Shown piece by piece: positions 16,195 to 26,198 of a stretch of 64,000 nucleotides of DNA. The notes under the pieces were generated by a model. The model saw nothing but the letters and a program-made list of their open reading frames with translations. It did not search any database and had not been told where the DNA came from. This DNA is from Agrobacterium arsenijevicii (GTDB taxonomy: Bacteria; Pseudomonadota; Alphaproteobacteria; Rhizobiales; Rhizobiaceae), in assembly GCA_000949895.1 (NCBI GenBank), contig JWIT01000013.1, positions 1 to 64,000 of the forward strand, in the 5' to 3' direction. The translations under genes and the position numbers were made by a program. Position 1 is the stretch's first letter. Every line of letters begins with the position of its first letter.

Positions 16195-17267
16195 CGCTTT
16201 CAGTCACCACCCGCCACCGCCTCGGCTCCTTTGTACTTGATGCGTCATTTACCTCTGACGGCGGCGTCACCGCACTTTTCGGACGATCCGGTTCCGGCAA
16301 GACCTCGATGATCCGCATCATCGCAGGTCTGCTGCGGCCGGATGAAGGACAGGTCTCGCTGGATGGTGAAGTCCTGGCCGATAGCCAGAAACGGCTGTTC
16401 CTGCCGGCGCACAAGCGCCGTTTCGGTTATGTTTTTCAGGAAGCACGGCTGTTTCCCCATCTCAGCGTGGCGCAGAACCTGAACTACGGCAAATGGTTCG
16501 CCAAGGAAAAGGCGACGGACGCGAATGAAAACCGCATTGTTGACATGCTCGGCATCGGCCATCTTTTGCAGCGCCGCCCGGATAAGCTTTCCGGCGGAGA
16601 AAAACAGCGGGTCGCCATCGGCCGCGCACTCCTGTCATCACCCAGACTACTCTTGATGGACGAACCGCTTGCCTCGCTGGACGAGGAGCGAAAGGCCGAG
16701 ATCATTCCCTATCTCGAGCGGCTGCGCGACGAGACGAAAATCCCGATCGTTTATGTCAGCCACTCCATCCAGGAAGTCGCCCGCCTTGCGGACCGCATCG
16801 TGGTGATGAAGGATGGCAAGGTGGAGGCGCAGGGAAAAGCGCCCGACGTGCTGGCGCGGCCAGATTTCAGCGCGCATCTCGAACGGCGGGAAGCGGGTAG
16901 CATCCTGTCAGGAAACATCGAAAGCTTTGACGATCGGCACGGACTTGCTGCCGTAAGGCTCCGCTCGTCGCTCCTGCAGGTTCCGGCAAAAAAAGCGGCT
17001 CCCGGCACCCCGGCGCGCGTTCTGATACCGGCACGCGATGTGATGCTTGCCACAGCAAAACCGGAAGGTCTGAGCGCGCTCAACATTCTCGAAGGCCATA
17101 TTGCTGGCATCTCAGCCAGTGAAGACGGCATGGTGACCATTCAGGTGGATTGCGGTGGCGATCTCATCCAGTCTCGCATCACCGATCTGTCTCGCGAACG
17201 TCTCCAGCTGGAGCCCGGAAAACCGGTACATGCGATCATAAAGTCGGCAGCTCTCGATCCTTATTGA
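16191..17267 (+). CDS. modC: Molybdate ABC transporter ATPase
   Basis: The ATP-hydrolysing subunit of the importer, 358 residues. Walker A is GRSGSGKTS near residue 32, the Q-loop is [11 protein letters not shown] near 83, the signature is [16 protein letters not shown] near 130 and Walker B is [12 protein letters not shown] near 152, with the H-loop at YVSHSIQEV. The C-terminal TOBE/Mop-like domain (about 295-355: [12 protein letters not shown] onwards) is where molybdate can inhibit transport in related proteins. The 3' end overlaps modE on the opposite strand by 32 nt. Confidence 0.95.
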   Translation: MTLSVTTRHRLGSFVLDASFTSDGGVTALFGRSGSGKTSMIRIIAGLLRPDEGQVSLDGEVLADSQKRLFLPAHKRRFGYVFQEARLFPHLSVAQNLNYGKWFAKEKATDANENRIVDMLGIGHLLQRRPDKLSGGEKQRVAIGRALLSSPRLLLMDEPLASLDEERKAEIIPYLERLRDETKIPIVYVSHSIQEVARLADRIVVMKDGKVEAQGKAPDVLARPDFSAHLERREAGSILSGNIESFDDRHGLAAVRLRSSLLQVPAKKAAPGTPARVLIPARDVMLATAKPEGLSALNILEGHIAGISASEDGMVTIQVDCGGDLIQSRITDLSRERLQLEPGKPVHAIIKSAALDPY

Positions 17268-17631
17268 GGGTAACATCCGGATTGCGGTTTGCCTCCAGCC
17301 AGTCGATATCCACGCGCAGAGCGTCGTTCATCCGCTTTTCCATGCCGCGATAACGCTCAAGCAATTCAGCACCGAATGCGGTTAGCGCAGCCCCGCCACC
17401 CTGCTTGCCGCCCCGCTGGGATTCGATCACCGGTTGCCTGAACATATGGTTCAGCGCATCCACAAGGAGCCATGCGCGGCGATAGGACATGTCCATTGCC
17501 CGCCCAGCGGCCGAGATCGAACCGGTCTCGACAATCAGTTCCATCAATTCGATCTTGCCGTGCCCGAGACGCTCTCCGGGCGAAAAATCGATGCGGAGAA
17601 CGGGGGTCAACGGCGGAAGTGCGTTGCTCAT
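17236..17631 (-). CDS. modE: ModE-type regulator lacking the molybdate-binding (Mop) domains
   Basis: 131 residues: only the N-terminal winged HTH of ModE ([19 protein letters not shown], then [17 protein letters not shown] and the [14 protein letters not shown] wing). The two TOBE/Mop domains that bind molybdate in the 262-residue E. coli ModE are absent. It is the obvious candidate to bind the boxes before modA. As I recall, an HTH-only ModE has been studied in A. tumefaciens, where modABC repression follows molybdenum-cofactor status. It lies 3 nt after a P1-family peptidase gene, so the two are coupled, and its end overlaps modC. Confidence 0.9.
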   Translation of the reverse strand: MSNALPPLTPVLRIDFSPGERLGHGKIELMELIVETGSISAAGRAMDMSYRRAWLLVDALNHMFRQPVIESQRGGKQGGGAALTAFGAELLERYRGMEKRMNDALRVDIDWLEANRNPDVTLNKDRELPTL

Positions 17632-17634
17632 CGT

Positions 17635-18639
17635 TTAGAGACCCCGGCCATGAAGATCGCGATAGGCTTTCTGCGCACCGTGCTGCGGCAGCGCCGTTGC
17701 CTCATAAACGCCCCGCGCCACCGCCCGCGCCATCACAATGGTGGAGAGGTGGCAAAGCTCGGCGAAATGAGCGCCCCCCTCAAGCGGCTTCTCACCGGTT
17801 GCAGCCGCAAACATGGTGTCGCCGTCGCTCGGCAGATGGGCGGGCAGCACGGCGCGCGCCAGCCCATCATGCGCCATGATGGAAAGGCGATGCGCCTGCG
17901 CTTTTGTCAGGACGGCATCTGTCACCACCGCACCGATGGTCGTCGCCGTCAGGGTCACGCCTTTCAGACGAAGCGCCGTATCATCGGCAGTAAAACGGGT
18001 AGGAAAACCACAATCACCGAACTCGCCCTGCACTTCAAAAGGCGCGGACCAGAAATGGCGACTGGTGCCGACGGTGGCGGAACCGAGCGCGTTGACGGCG
18101 ACGATGGCCGCGACCTTGTAACCGCCCGAACTGACGGCGCTTGCCGAACCAAGCCCGCCCTTGAAGGTGGCAGTGGTTGCCCCCGTTCCCGCGCCAACTG
18201 TTCCAAGCTCGAAGGGCTCCGCACGCGTCGCCCTGAAAGCCGCATATCCCATCTCGCGATAGGGGGAATGAAGGCCCCAGTCCTTGTCGCCGCCATTCAG
18301 CAGATCCATCAGGATCGCCTGCGGCACGATGGGAACACGGGTGGAGCCGACTTGCAGGCCACGGCCGATCTCGCGCAGCCCGGCCTGAACGCCGCCCGCC
18401 GCATCCAGCCCGAAGGCCGAACCGCCTGAAAGCACGAAGGCATCCACGGTTTCCACCGTCATCGCCGGGTCGAGCAGGCCGGTGTCACGACCGCCCGGCG
18501 CACCGCCGAGAACCGAACCGGAGGCGATTACGGGTTTTTCGAAAACGATCGCGGTGACGCCGGAGCCGAGTGCAAGATCGGTGACATTGCCGACCAAAAT
18601 CCCATTGATATCCGTCAGAATATTATTGCGTGCCGCCAT
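17635..18639 (-). CDS. P1 family (S58, DmpA/BapA-like) peptidase
   Basis: An Ntn-hydrolase-type aminopeptidase or amidase of 334 residues. The N-terminal NNILTDINGILVGNVTD, the GGAPGGRDTGLLDP segment near residue 48 and the SGGSAFGLDAAGGV block near 75 are typical. The autoproteolytic junction is probably at GGLGSAS near residue 210, where cleavage frees a Ser or Thr nucleophile. The ATG at 18639 is chosen because AGGGGAA precedes it. A promoter-like TTGACA-N17-GATACC lies just upstream. modE follows 3 nt downstream. Natural substrate unknown; relatives cut beta- or D-amino-acid peptides or nylon oligomers. Confidence 0.85.
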   Translation of the reverse strand: MAARNNILTDINGILVGNVTDLALGSGVTAIVFEKPVIASGSVLGGAPGGRDTGLLDPAMTVETVDAFVLSGGSAFGLDAAGGVQAGLREIGRGLQVGSTRVPIVPQAILMDLLNGGDKDWGLHSPYREMGYAAFRATRAEPFELGTVGAGTGATTATFKGGLGSASAVSSGGYKVAAIVAVNALGSATVGTSRHFWSAPFEVQGEFGDCGFPTRFTADDTALRLKGVTLTATTIGAVVTDAVLTKAQAHRLSIMAHDGLARAVLPAHLPSDGDTMFAAATGEKPLEGGAHFAELCHLSTIVMARAVARGVYEATALPQHGAQKAYRDLHGRGL

Positions 18640-18658
18640 GCCGTTCCCCTTTTCTCCC

Positions 18659-18687
18659 GGTATCCCGCCGCCACGGGGCACTGTCAA
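18659..18687 (-). promoter_or_regulatory. Candidate sigma-70 promoter for the peptidase-modE pair
   Basis: On the minus strand TTGACA (18687-18682) is followed after 17 nt by GATACC (18664-18659), 19 nt before the start codon. The -35 is perfect, the -10 only moderate. It would make the pair independent of the upstream thi operon. Confidence 0.4.
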
Positions 18688-18700
18688 CGCAAAAGGTGAA

Positions 18701-19474
18701 TCAGGAAAATACCGCCGTGCCAATCACCGGTGTCGAGGGAATGGCCATATCTCTCGGCTCCAGCGGCCCCGCCACAAAAGCCTGATGCCCGGCCTCAATG
18801 GCGCGGGCGAAAGCTTCCGCCATGCCGACCGGGTCACCCGCCCCCGCGACCGCCGTGTTGAGCAGAACGGCATCGTAACCAAGTTCCATTACCGTCACCG
18901 CATGCGAAGGCCGGCCGATACCGGCATCGACAATCAGCGGCACCTCGGGAAAACGCGCCCGCATCGATTTCAGCGCTGTCAGGTTGAGCGGACCCATAGC
19001 GCTGCCGATCGGCGCGCACCAGGGCATCAGCACCTTGCAGCCAGCATCCAGGAGCTTTTCGGCAACGACAAGATCGTCCGTCGTATAGGGAAAAACCTCG
19101 AAACCATCGTCGCAGAGAATTTTCGCCGCTTCGACAAGCGCAAAGACATCGGGCTGCAACGTGTCGTGATGGCCGATGACCTCCAGCTTGATCCAGTTGG
19201 TGTGAAAAACATCGCGAGCCATCTTCGCCGTCAGCACCGCTTCTTTGACGGTATGGCAGCCTGCGGTGTTCGGCAGAATGTAGCGATCCAGCTCGCGGAT
19301 CAGTTCGAAAAACTGACCACCCTTCTTGCCGCCCGCGGTTTCCCGGCGCAGCGAAATCGTCAGAATATCCGTATGGCTGGCCCGCACCGCATCGGCGAGC
19401 ACGGCGGGAGACGGATAACGCGCCGTACCGAGCAGAAGGCGCGACGAAACCTCACGGCCATAAAGCGTCAACAT
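18701..19474 (-). CDS. thiG: Thiazole synthase
   Basis: Condenses dehydroglycine, DXP and ThiS-thiocarboxylate to the thiazole phosphate of thiamine. The TIM barrel of 257 residues shows [13 protein letters not shown] near residue 10, [15 protein letters not shown] near 70, [14 protein letters not shown] near 96 with the Schiff-base lysine region, and [12 protein letters not shown] near 180. The ATG at 19474 lies 4 nt after the thiS stop; the in-frame extension to 19513 would run into thiS. It is the last thi gene of this operon, with no thiE after it. Confidence 0.95.
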   Translation of the reverse strand: MLTLYGREVSSRLLLGTARYPSPAVLADAVRASHTDILTISLRRETAGGKKGGQFFELIRELDRYILPNTAGCHTVKEAVLTAKMARDVFHTNWIKLEVIGHHDTLQPDVFALVEAAKILCDDGFEVFPYTTDDLVVAEKLLDAGCKVLMPWCAPIGSAMGPLNLTALKSMRARFPEVPLIVDAGIGRPSHAVTVMELGYDAVLLNTAVAGAGDPVGMAEAFARAIEAGHQAFVAGPLEPRDMAIPSTPVIGTAVFS

Positions 19475-19478
19475 GGCC

Positions 19479-19676
19479 TCAACCTCCCTGCATCGGCGAG
19501 AGGATTTCGACACGGTCGAACGCCCTCAGTTGATAATCGGCGCGCTCTTCCGAATGCACCAGCTCGCCATTGACCGCCGTCGCCAGCCAGTCGCCTTCGT
19601 AGTCGAGGCTGGCAAGCAACCCGGCCAGCGTTTCAGTGACGAGGTCAAGCTCGTCGCCATTCACCAGAAGTTTCAC
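19479..19676 (-). CDS. thiS: Sulfur carrier protein ThiS
   Basis: A 65-residue ubiquitin-like sulfur carrier beginning with GTG ([12 protein letters not shown]) and ending in the essential C-terminal Gly-Gly (SPMQGG), which is adenylated and converted to a thiocarboxylate. The GTG at 19676 has AGGA upstream, and the start overlaps the thiO 3' end by 32 nt. The gene is easy to miss because its frame stays open upstream without a good start. Confidence 0.93.
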   Translation of the reverse strand: MKLLVNGDELDLVTETLAGLLASLDYEGDWLATAVNGELVHSEERADYQLRAFDRVEILSPMQGG

Positions 19677-20649
19677 GATCCTGTTCCTTTCCAGAAATAT
19701 TTTGGCAGACGATTTCAGCCGCCCGCTGCGCCATCGCCGGTGACAGCAGAAAGCCATGCCGGTGCGCGCCGTTGATGAAGATGGTACGACCATCCTCGGT
19801 GACATCAGGCAGATTGTCGGGGTAAGCCGGACGCACGCCTGTTCCCGTCTCGATGATTTCCGCTTCGCCGAAGGCCGGATGTACGGCATAGGCGGCGTTC
19901 AGAAACTCCATCATCGAACGGGCGGAAATGGCGCCGGCATCCTCCGTCTCGATCATCGTCGCGCCCACCATGAAACGACCCGGCTCACGCGGCACGATGT
20001 AAAGCGGAATACGCGGATGCAGCAGCCGGACCGGCCGCGACAGCGAAACTTCCGATATGGCGAGATAAAGCATCTCTCCCCGCACACCGCGAAGGTTGGC
20101 TATCTCGCCCACCGCCGCAGGGCCAGTGCAATCCACCACCCGGTCGAAAGGCTGTTCATCCACCGGAACACCCATCTGAAATCGCACACCCAAACCGCGG
20201 AGGCGCTCATGCAATGATTTCAGCGCAAGGCGCGGATCGAGATGCCCCTCACCCGGGAAATAAAGCCCGGAGCGGAACCGCCCGGTAAGATCCGGCTCCA
20301 AAGCGGCGATTTCACCCTCATCCACCCACTGGTATCCAGTGGTTCTGGACGCGAAACGCGAAAGCTCTGCTTTGTCGCGGGCCGGTGCGACAACCAGCGT
20401 ACCATGTCGAACAACAAGGCCGGGAGTCGCTTCGTCCCACCAGTCGAGCGCCGCCTGCCCCAGCGTCAGCACCGCCTCCTCTGCGCTTTCACGCTCACAC
20501 CATGGCGCCAGCATGCCGCCCGCATAAAAGGATGCGCCGCGAGAGGGTTCGGCATTGCGTTCCGAAACCTCCACGGCAACGCCGCTGCGCGCCAGTTCGA
20601 AGGCCGCCGTCAGACCGGCGACCCCCGTTCCTTTAATCAAGACACGCAT
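19645..20649 (-). CDS. thiO: Glycine oxidase
   Basis: A FAD enzyme that oxidises glycine to the imine needed by ThiG under aerobic conditions. It has 334 residues, with the dinucleotide-binding motif VLIKGTGVAGLTAAFELA at the N-terminus, RGASFYAGGMLAPW near 37 and a C-terminal FINGAHRHGFLLSPA. It begins 1 nt after the thiC stop. An alternative ATG at 20661 inside thiC would add four residues and cannot be excluded. The 3' end overlaps thiS. Confidence 0.92.
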   Translation of the reverse strand: MRVLIKGTGVAGLTAAFELARSGVAVEVSERNAEPSRGASFYAGGMLAPWCERESAEEAVLTLGQAALDWWDEATPGLVVRHGTLVVAPARDKAELSRFASRTTGYQWVDEGEIAALEPDLTGRFRSGLYFPGEGHLDPRLALKSLHERLRGLGVRFQMGVPVDEQPFDRVVDCTGPAAVGEIANLRGVRGEMLYLAISEVSLSRPVRLLHPRIPLYIVPREPGRFMVGATMIETEDAGAISARSMMEFLNAAYAVHPAFGEAEIIETGTGVRPAYPDNLPDVTEDGRTIFINGAHRHGFLLSPAMAQRAAEIVCQNISGKEQDRETSGEWRRA

Positions 20650-20650
20650 G

Positions 20651-22673
<2,023 letters not shown>

Positions 22674-22758
22674 GAATGACGGACAGGAAAAGACACCGCC
22701 CGACATTTGTCAAGGGCGCTGATGTGCGCCTGGCAAAGGTAACGAATGACACATGCAG

Positions 22759-22819
22759 CCGTTAGTCGTAATTAACCTAACGGTTTAGGCGAATATTATC
22801 GTTTTCAAATTAACGATAA
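22759..22819. promoter_or_regulatory. Cluster of palindromes upstream of the carrier-protein operon
   Basis: Three overlapping or adjacent inverted repeats lie here: CCGTTAG / CTAACGG (22759-22765, 22777-22783), CCTAA / TTAGG (22776-22780, 22785-22789) and a perfect 8-8-8 repeat TTATCGTT / AACGATAA (22796-22803, 22812-22819). They lie 44-104 nt before the first start codon, where a regulator would act. The rest of the gap between the riboswitch and 22862 shows no gene. Confidence 0.45.
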
Positions 22820-22862
22820 GCACAAACCATCCTGATGTTAAATTCATGGGAGATAAGTCGGA

Positions 22863-23114
22863 ATGAATGCGACTATTCGTGAAATACTGGCAAAATTCGG
22901 CCAGCTTCCTACACCTGTCGATACGATCGAAAATGAAGCAGATCTTTATGCGGCCGGCCTTTCTTCCTTTGCATCGGTGCAATTGATGCTGGGTATCGAG
23001 GAAGCCTTCGATATCGAATTCCCGGACAACCTCTTGAACCGCAAGTCGTTTGCAAGCATCAAGGCCATTGAAGACACCGTTAAGCTCATTCTGGATGGTA
23101 AAGAGGCCGCCTGA
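22863..23114 (+). CDS. Acyl-carrier-protein-like carrier protein (amino acid carrier)
   Basis: An 83-residue four-helix carrier protein. The phosphopantetheine attachment site reads AAGLSSFASVQLML; alignment with the usual DSL motif puts the modified residue at Ser35. The acidic helix IEEAFDIEFPDNLL follows. It starts an operon, overlapping the next gene by 1 nt (TGATG), and the ligase two genes on is of the type that loads amino acids onto such carriers. It differs from AcpP in the attachment motif and is not expected to serve fatty acid synthesis. Confidence 0.9.
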   Translation: MNATIREILAKFGQLPTPVDTIENEADLYAAGLSSFASVQLMLGIEEAFDIEFPDNLLNRKSFASIKAIEDTVKLILDGKEAA

Positions 23115-24295
23115 TGAATGTGACCGTTGCGCCGCAGGAAGAAACGCTGTCCGCGCGCGCGGGCCGCGTCGCGGTAATTGCCGCCAAATACGCGGACGAG
23201 GTGGACGTCACCGGTCGCTTCCCCGAGGAAACCGTCAACGCGCTGAGACAAGAGCGCCTTCTCGGCATTCAGGTCCCGTCCTCTCTTGGTGGCGAAGGCG
23301 CATCCATACAGCAAATCGCCGATATCTGCGCCCGGCTTGGCCAGGCCTGTTCGGCAACCGCGATGATTTTCGCCATGCATCACATCAAGGCATCGAGCCT
23401 TGTGGAACATGGCGAAACAAGCCCATGGCATGCGGGCTTCATGAGCCGCATCGCAAGCGAACAGCTTCTGCTCGCCTCGGCGACGACCGAAGGCGGTATC
23501 GGCGGCAATCTGCGCAATTCCATCTGCGCCATCGAGGTGGATGGGGAATTTTGCCGGCTGGAAAAAGACGCCACCGTCATTTCCTATGGCAGCAATGCGG
23601 ATGCCATCCTCATCACCTCGCGCTCCCACAGGGATGCCGCACCCGCCGATCAGGTGATGACCGTCTTCCTGAAAAATCAGTACACGCTCGAGAAAACCCA
23701 TATCTGGGACACGCTTGGCATGCGCGGCACCTGTTCGGACGGCTTCCTGTTCCGCGGCGAGGCGCCAGCGGTGCAGATATTCCCGAAACCATTTGCGGAA
23801 ATCGCCGCCCAATCCATGCTTGCAAGCTCCCATCTCCTGTGGAGCGCCGTCTGGTATGGCATCGCGTCGGATGCCGTACTGCGCGCCCAGTCCTTCGTGA
23901 GAGCAGCGGCACGCAAGTCACCCGGTGTCACGCCGCCCGGCGCCATCCGCCTTGCCGAAGTTTCGACCAAATTGCAGGTAGTCAAATCCAACATCATTGC
24001 CGGCATCAAGGCTTACGCCGATACCAAGAGCGACCCCGACAAGTTGATGTCGATGGCCTTTGCTGTCGCCATGAACAATGTGAAGATCTGCTCTTCGGAA
24101 ACCATTCTGGAGATCATCGACCATGCGATGCTCGTCTGCGGCATCATGGGTTACAAGAACGGCACGCCTTACAGCCTTGGCAGGCATCTTCGCGACGCAC
24201 ACTCCGCCCGCCTGATGATTTCCAACGACCGCATTCTCGGCAATTCCGCCAATCTCCTGCTGGTTCACAGGCAGGACACCAGCCTCTTGGGATAA
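23114..24295 (+). CDS. Acyl-CoA-dehydrogenase-like flavoprotein
   Basis: A 393-residue protein of the acyl-CoA dehydrogenase superfamily. The N-terminal helical domain contains [16 protein letters not shown]; the FAD-contacting middle domain includes [14 protein letters not shown] near residue 120 and the C-terminal four-helix bundle ends [17 protein letters not shown]. The C-terminal segment that usually reads EGT, with the catalytic glutamate, reads SNDRILGN here, so a standard dehydrogenase mechanism is doubtful. Located between a carrier protein and its ligase, it probably acts on an aminoacyl or acyl group tethered to that carrier rather than to CoA. That is inference. Confidence 0.85.
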   Translation: MNVTVAPQEETLSARAGRVAVIAAKYADEVDVTGRFPEETVNALRQERLLGIQVPSSLGGEGASIQQIADICARLGQACSATAMIFAMHHIKASSLVEHGETSPWHAGFMSRIASEQLLLASATTEGGIGGNLRNSICAIEVDGEFCRLEKDATVISYGSNADAILITSRSHRDAAPADQVMTVFLKNQYTLEKTHIWDTLGMRGTCSDGFLFRGEAPAVQIFPKPFAEIAAQSMLASSHLLWSAVWYGIASDAVLRAQSFVRAAARKSPGVTPPGAIRLAEVSTKLQVVKSNIIAGIKAYADTKSDPDKLMSMAFAVAMNNVKICSSETILEIIDHAMLVCGIMGYKNGTPYSLGRHLRDAHSARLMISNDRILGNSANLLLVHRQDTSLLG

Positions 24296-24299
24296 GACC

Positions 24300-25208
24300 A
24301 TGGACATGCAAACATCGTTTCTCGATCGACTGTTCGAAGAAGGCCTGCTGATTGAAACCGGTGTCGATGGTCTTTATGGACGCAGCGGCCAGTTCGAGGA
24401 CGTCATTGCCGCGTTCGAACGCCTGATCGACCGCACGGGCGGCCCGGATGGCGCCGAAGCGATCCGCTTTCCGCCCGGCATCAACCGCGCCTACTTCGAA
24501 AAGAGCGGTTACATGAAAAGCTTCCCGCAGCTGGCTGGCACTGTCCATTCCTTCTGCGGCTGCGAGCTCGACCATGTGAGCCTTCTGAAATCCATGGATG
24601 AGGGTGGCGACTGGACGAAGGACCAGAAAGCCACCGACATCGTGCTGACGCCGGCCGCCTGTTACCCGCTTTATCCGACGATTGCCAAGCGCGGCGCGCT
24701 GCCTTCCGGCGGCGGTCTCTACGATATCCAGTCCTATTGTTTCCGCCATGAGCCTTCCAAGGATCCGGCGCGCCAGCAGCTTTTCCGCATGCGCGAATAT
24801 GTGTGCATGGGCACGGAAGCCAATGTGACCGAATTCCGCCAGACATGGATGGATCGCGGCGTGGCGATGATGGAGGCCGTGGGCCTCGATGTGACCATCG
24901 ATGTGGCCAACGATCCCTTCTTCGGCCGCGCCGGCAAGATGCTCGCCAACAACCAGCGCGACCAGAACCTGAAATTCGAATTGCTGATTCCCGTGACATC
25001 CGCCACCAACCCGACGGCCTGCATGAGCTTCAATTACCATCAGGACGCCTTTGGCCAGAAATGGGGTTTGAACCTCGACAATGGCGACGTGGCCCACACC
25101 GCCTGCGTCGGGTTCGGCCTTGAGCGCATTGCGCTGGCACTTTTTGCCCATCACGGTCTGGATGTGAAGCAATGGCCTGCAAAAGCCGTGAAAACACTCT
25201 GGGGCTGA
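24300..25208 (+). CDS. Amino acid--[carrier protein] ligase, class II aaRS-like (SerRS-like)
   Basis: A 302-residue seryl-tRNA-synthetase-like catalytic domain without a tRNA-binding arm. Motif 2 is [19 protein letters not shown] (148-166) and motif 3 is [12 protein letters not shown] (271-282). Cys121, Glu166 and Cys269 have the spacing (45 and 103) that I recall for the zinc ligands of the characterised Bradyrhizobium homologue. Proteins of this family activate glycine or alanine with ATP and transfer it to the phosphopantetheine arm of a dedicated carrier protein rather than to tRNA. The carrier gene two positions upstream fits exactly. Amino acid specificity here is not proven by sequence. 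Confidence 0.92.
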   Translation: MDMQTSFLDRLFEEGLLIETGVDGLYGRSGQFEDVIAAFERLIDRTGGPDGAEAIRFPPGINRAYFEKSGYMKSFPQLAGTVHSFCGCELDHVSLLKSMDEGGDWTKDQKATDIVLTPAACYPLYPTIAKRGALPSGGGLYDIQSYCFRHEPSKDPARQQLFRMREYVCMGTEANVTEFRQTWMDRGVAMMEAVGLDVTIDVANDPFFGRAGKMLANNQRDQNLKFELLIPVTSATNPTACMSFNYHQDAFGQKWGLNLDNGDVAHTACVGFGLERIALALFAHHGLDVKQWPAKAVKTLWG

Positions 25209-25214
25209 CCATTC

Positions 25215-26198
25215 ATGCGGCAGATTTTTCCCGGTCTCGATCCCAAAAACTATGTGCAGCATCCACTTCATTCGTCGGAGAGAATGTGGCCGGAGACCAA
25301 TTGCTACATCGATTTGTGGATCGAAGTGCTGGCCGCAAAGGGGCTGCCGCCTGAAGCCATGTTCGGTTTCACCCTGACGCAGGATTTCGAAGGCGACCAG
25401 TTCACCTTCTTCAAGGTGCCGCTGGAAGATCTCGAAGCGCTTTACGGCGTTCGCGCTACCGAGCTTGCGATCTTCGACCGGGTGGAAAACCACATCGAGG
25501 CGCAGCTGGAGCGCGGCCGCATCTGCCTGATCGAAATGGACAGCTTCTATATGCCCGATACCCACGGGGTGAGCTACCAGAAGGAACACGGCAAGACCAC
25601 TATCGCCATCAACCGGATGGATTTGGCGAACCGGGAACTCGACTATTTCCACAATGCCGGCTTTTTCCATTTGTCGGGCGAGGATTTTGACGGCCTGTTC
25701 CAACATCATCTGGCGGAGACCGATCCACCATTCCTGCCCTATACGGAATTTGCGAAATTTGCGGACAGCAATCCTTCACCGGTGCATATCCGCAAGACAG
25801 CCGAACGGCTACTCAGGTTTCATTTTTCGAGGCGGCCCTCCGCCAACCCGGTGCGAGCTTTTGCAAGCGTGTTTCCGGCCCAAGTCGAAAAGGTCGCCGA
25901 CAGGCCCTTCGGCTTTTTCCACAAATACGCCTTCAACACGCTGCGCCAACTGGGCGCCAATTTCGAACTGGCGGCAAGCCACCTCGAATGGCTGGACAAG
26001 GACGGGTTTTCTGAAGCGAGAGACCACGCGCTGCGCATCTCCGAGGTCGCGAAAACCGTGCAGTTCCAGCTTGCCCGCGCCGTCACGCGACGCAAATTCG
26101 ATGCGCTGGCCTCGGTACTCGATCCGGCCGCGGATGCATGGGATGGCGTAATGGAATCCCTCGCCGCAAATTTATCGAACGCCAGCGAGGCCGCGTGA
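25215..26198 (+). CDS. DUF1839-like protein of the aminoacyl-carrier operon
   Basis: A 327-residue protein of unknown biochemical role. Conspicuous conserved-looking blocks are WPETNCYIDLWIEVL (Cys30), MDSFYMPDTHGVSYQKEHG near residues 112-130, and DYFHNAGFFHLSGEDF near 145; the second half is helical. The Cys/His/Asp pattern recalls BtrH-type acyltransferases that unload aminoacyl groups from carrier proteins, but this is a guess from motif layout. It lies 6 nt after the ligase gene and overlaps the GH2 gene by 4 nt. There is no signal peptide. Confidence 0.65.
   Translation: MRQIFPGLDPKNYVQHPLHSSERMWPETNCYIDLWIEVLAAKGLPPEAMFGFTLTQDFEGDQFTFFKVPLEDLEALYGVRATELAIFDRVENHIEAQLERGRICLIEMDSFYMPDTHGVSYQKEHGKTTIAINRMDLANRELDYFHNAGFFHLSGEDFDGLFQHHLAETDPPFLPYTEFAKFADSNPSPVHIRKTAERLLRFHFSRRPSANPVRAFASVFPAQVEKVADRPFGFFHKYAFNTLRQLGANFELAASHLEWLDKDGFSEARDHALRISEVAKTVQFQLARAVTRRKFDALASVLDPAADAWDGVMESLAANLSNASEAA

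Noticed and set aside
24144..25709. A 521-codon minus-strand open frame opposite the carrier-protein operon
   Set aside because: It crosses three overlapping real genes and has no family resemblance.
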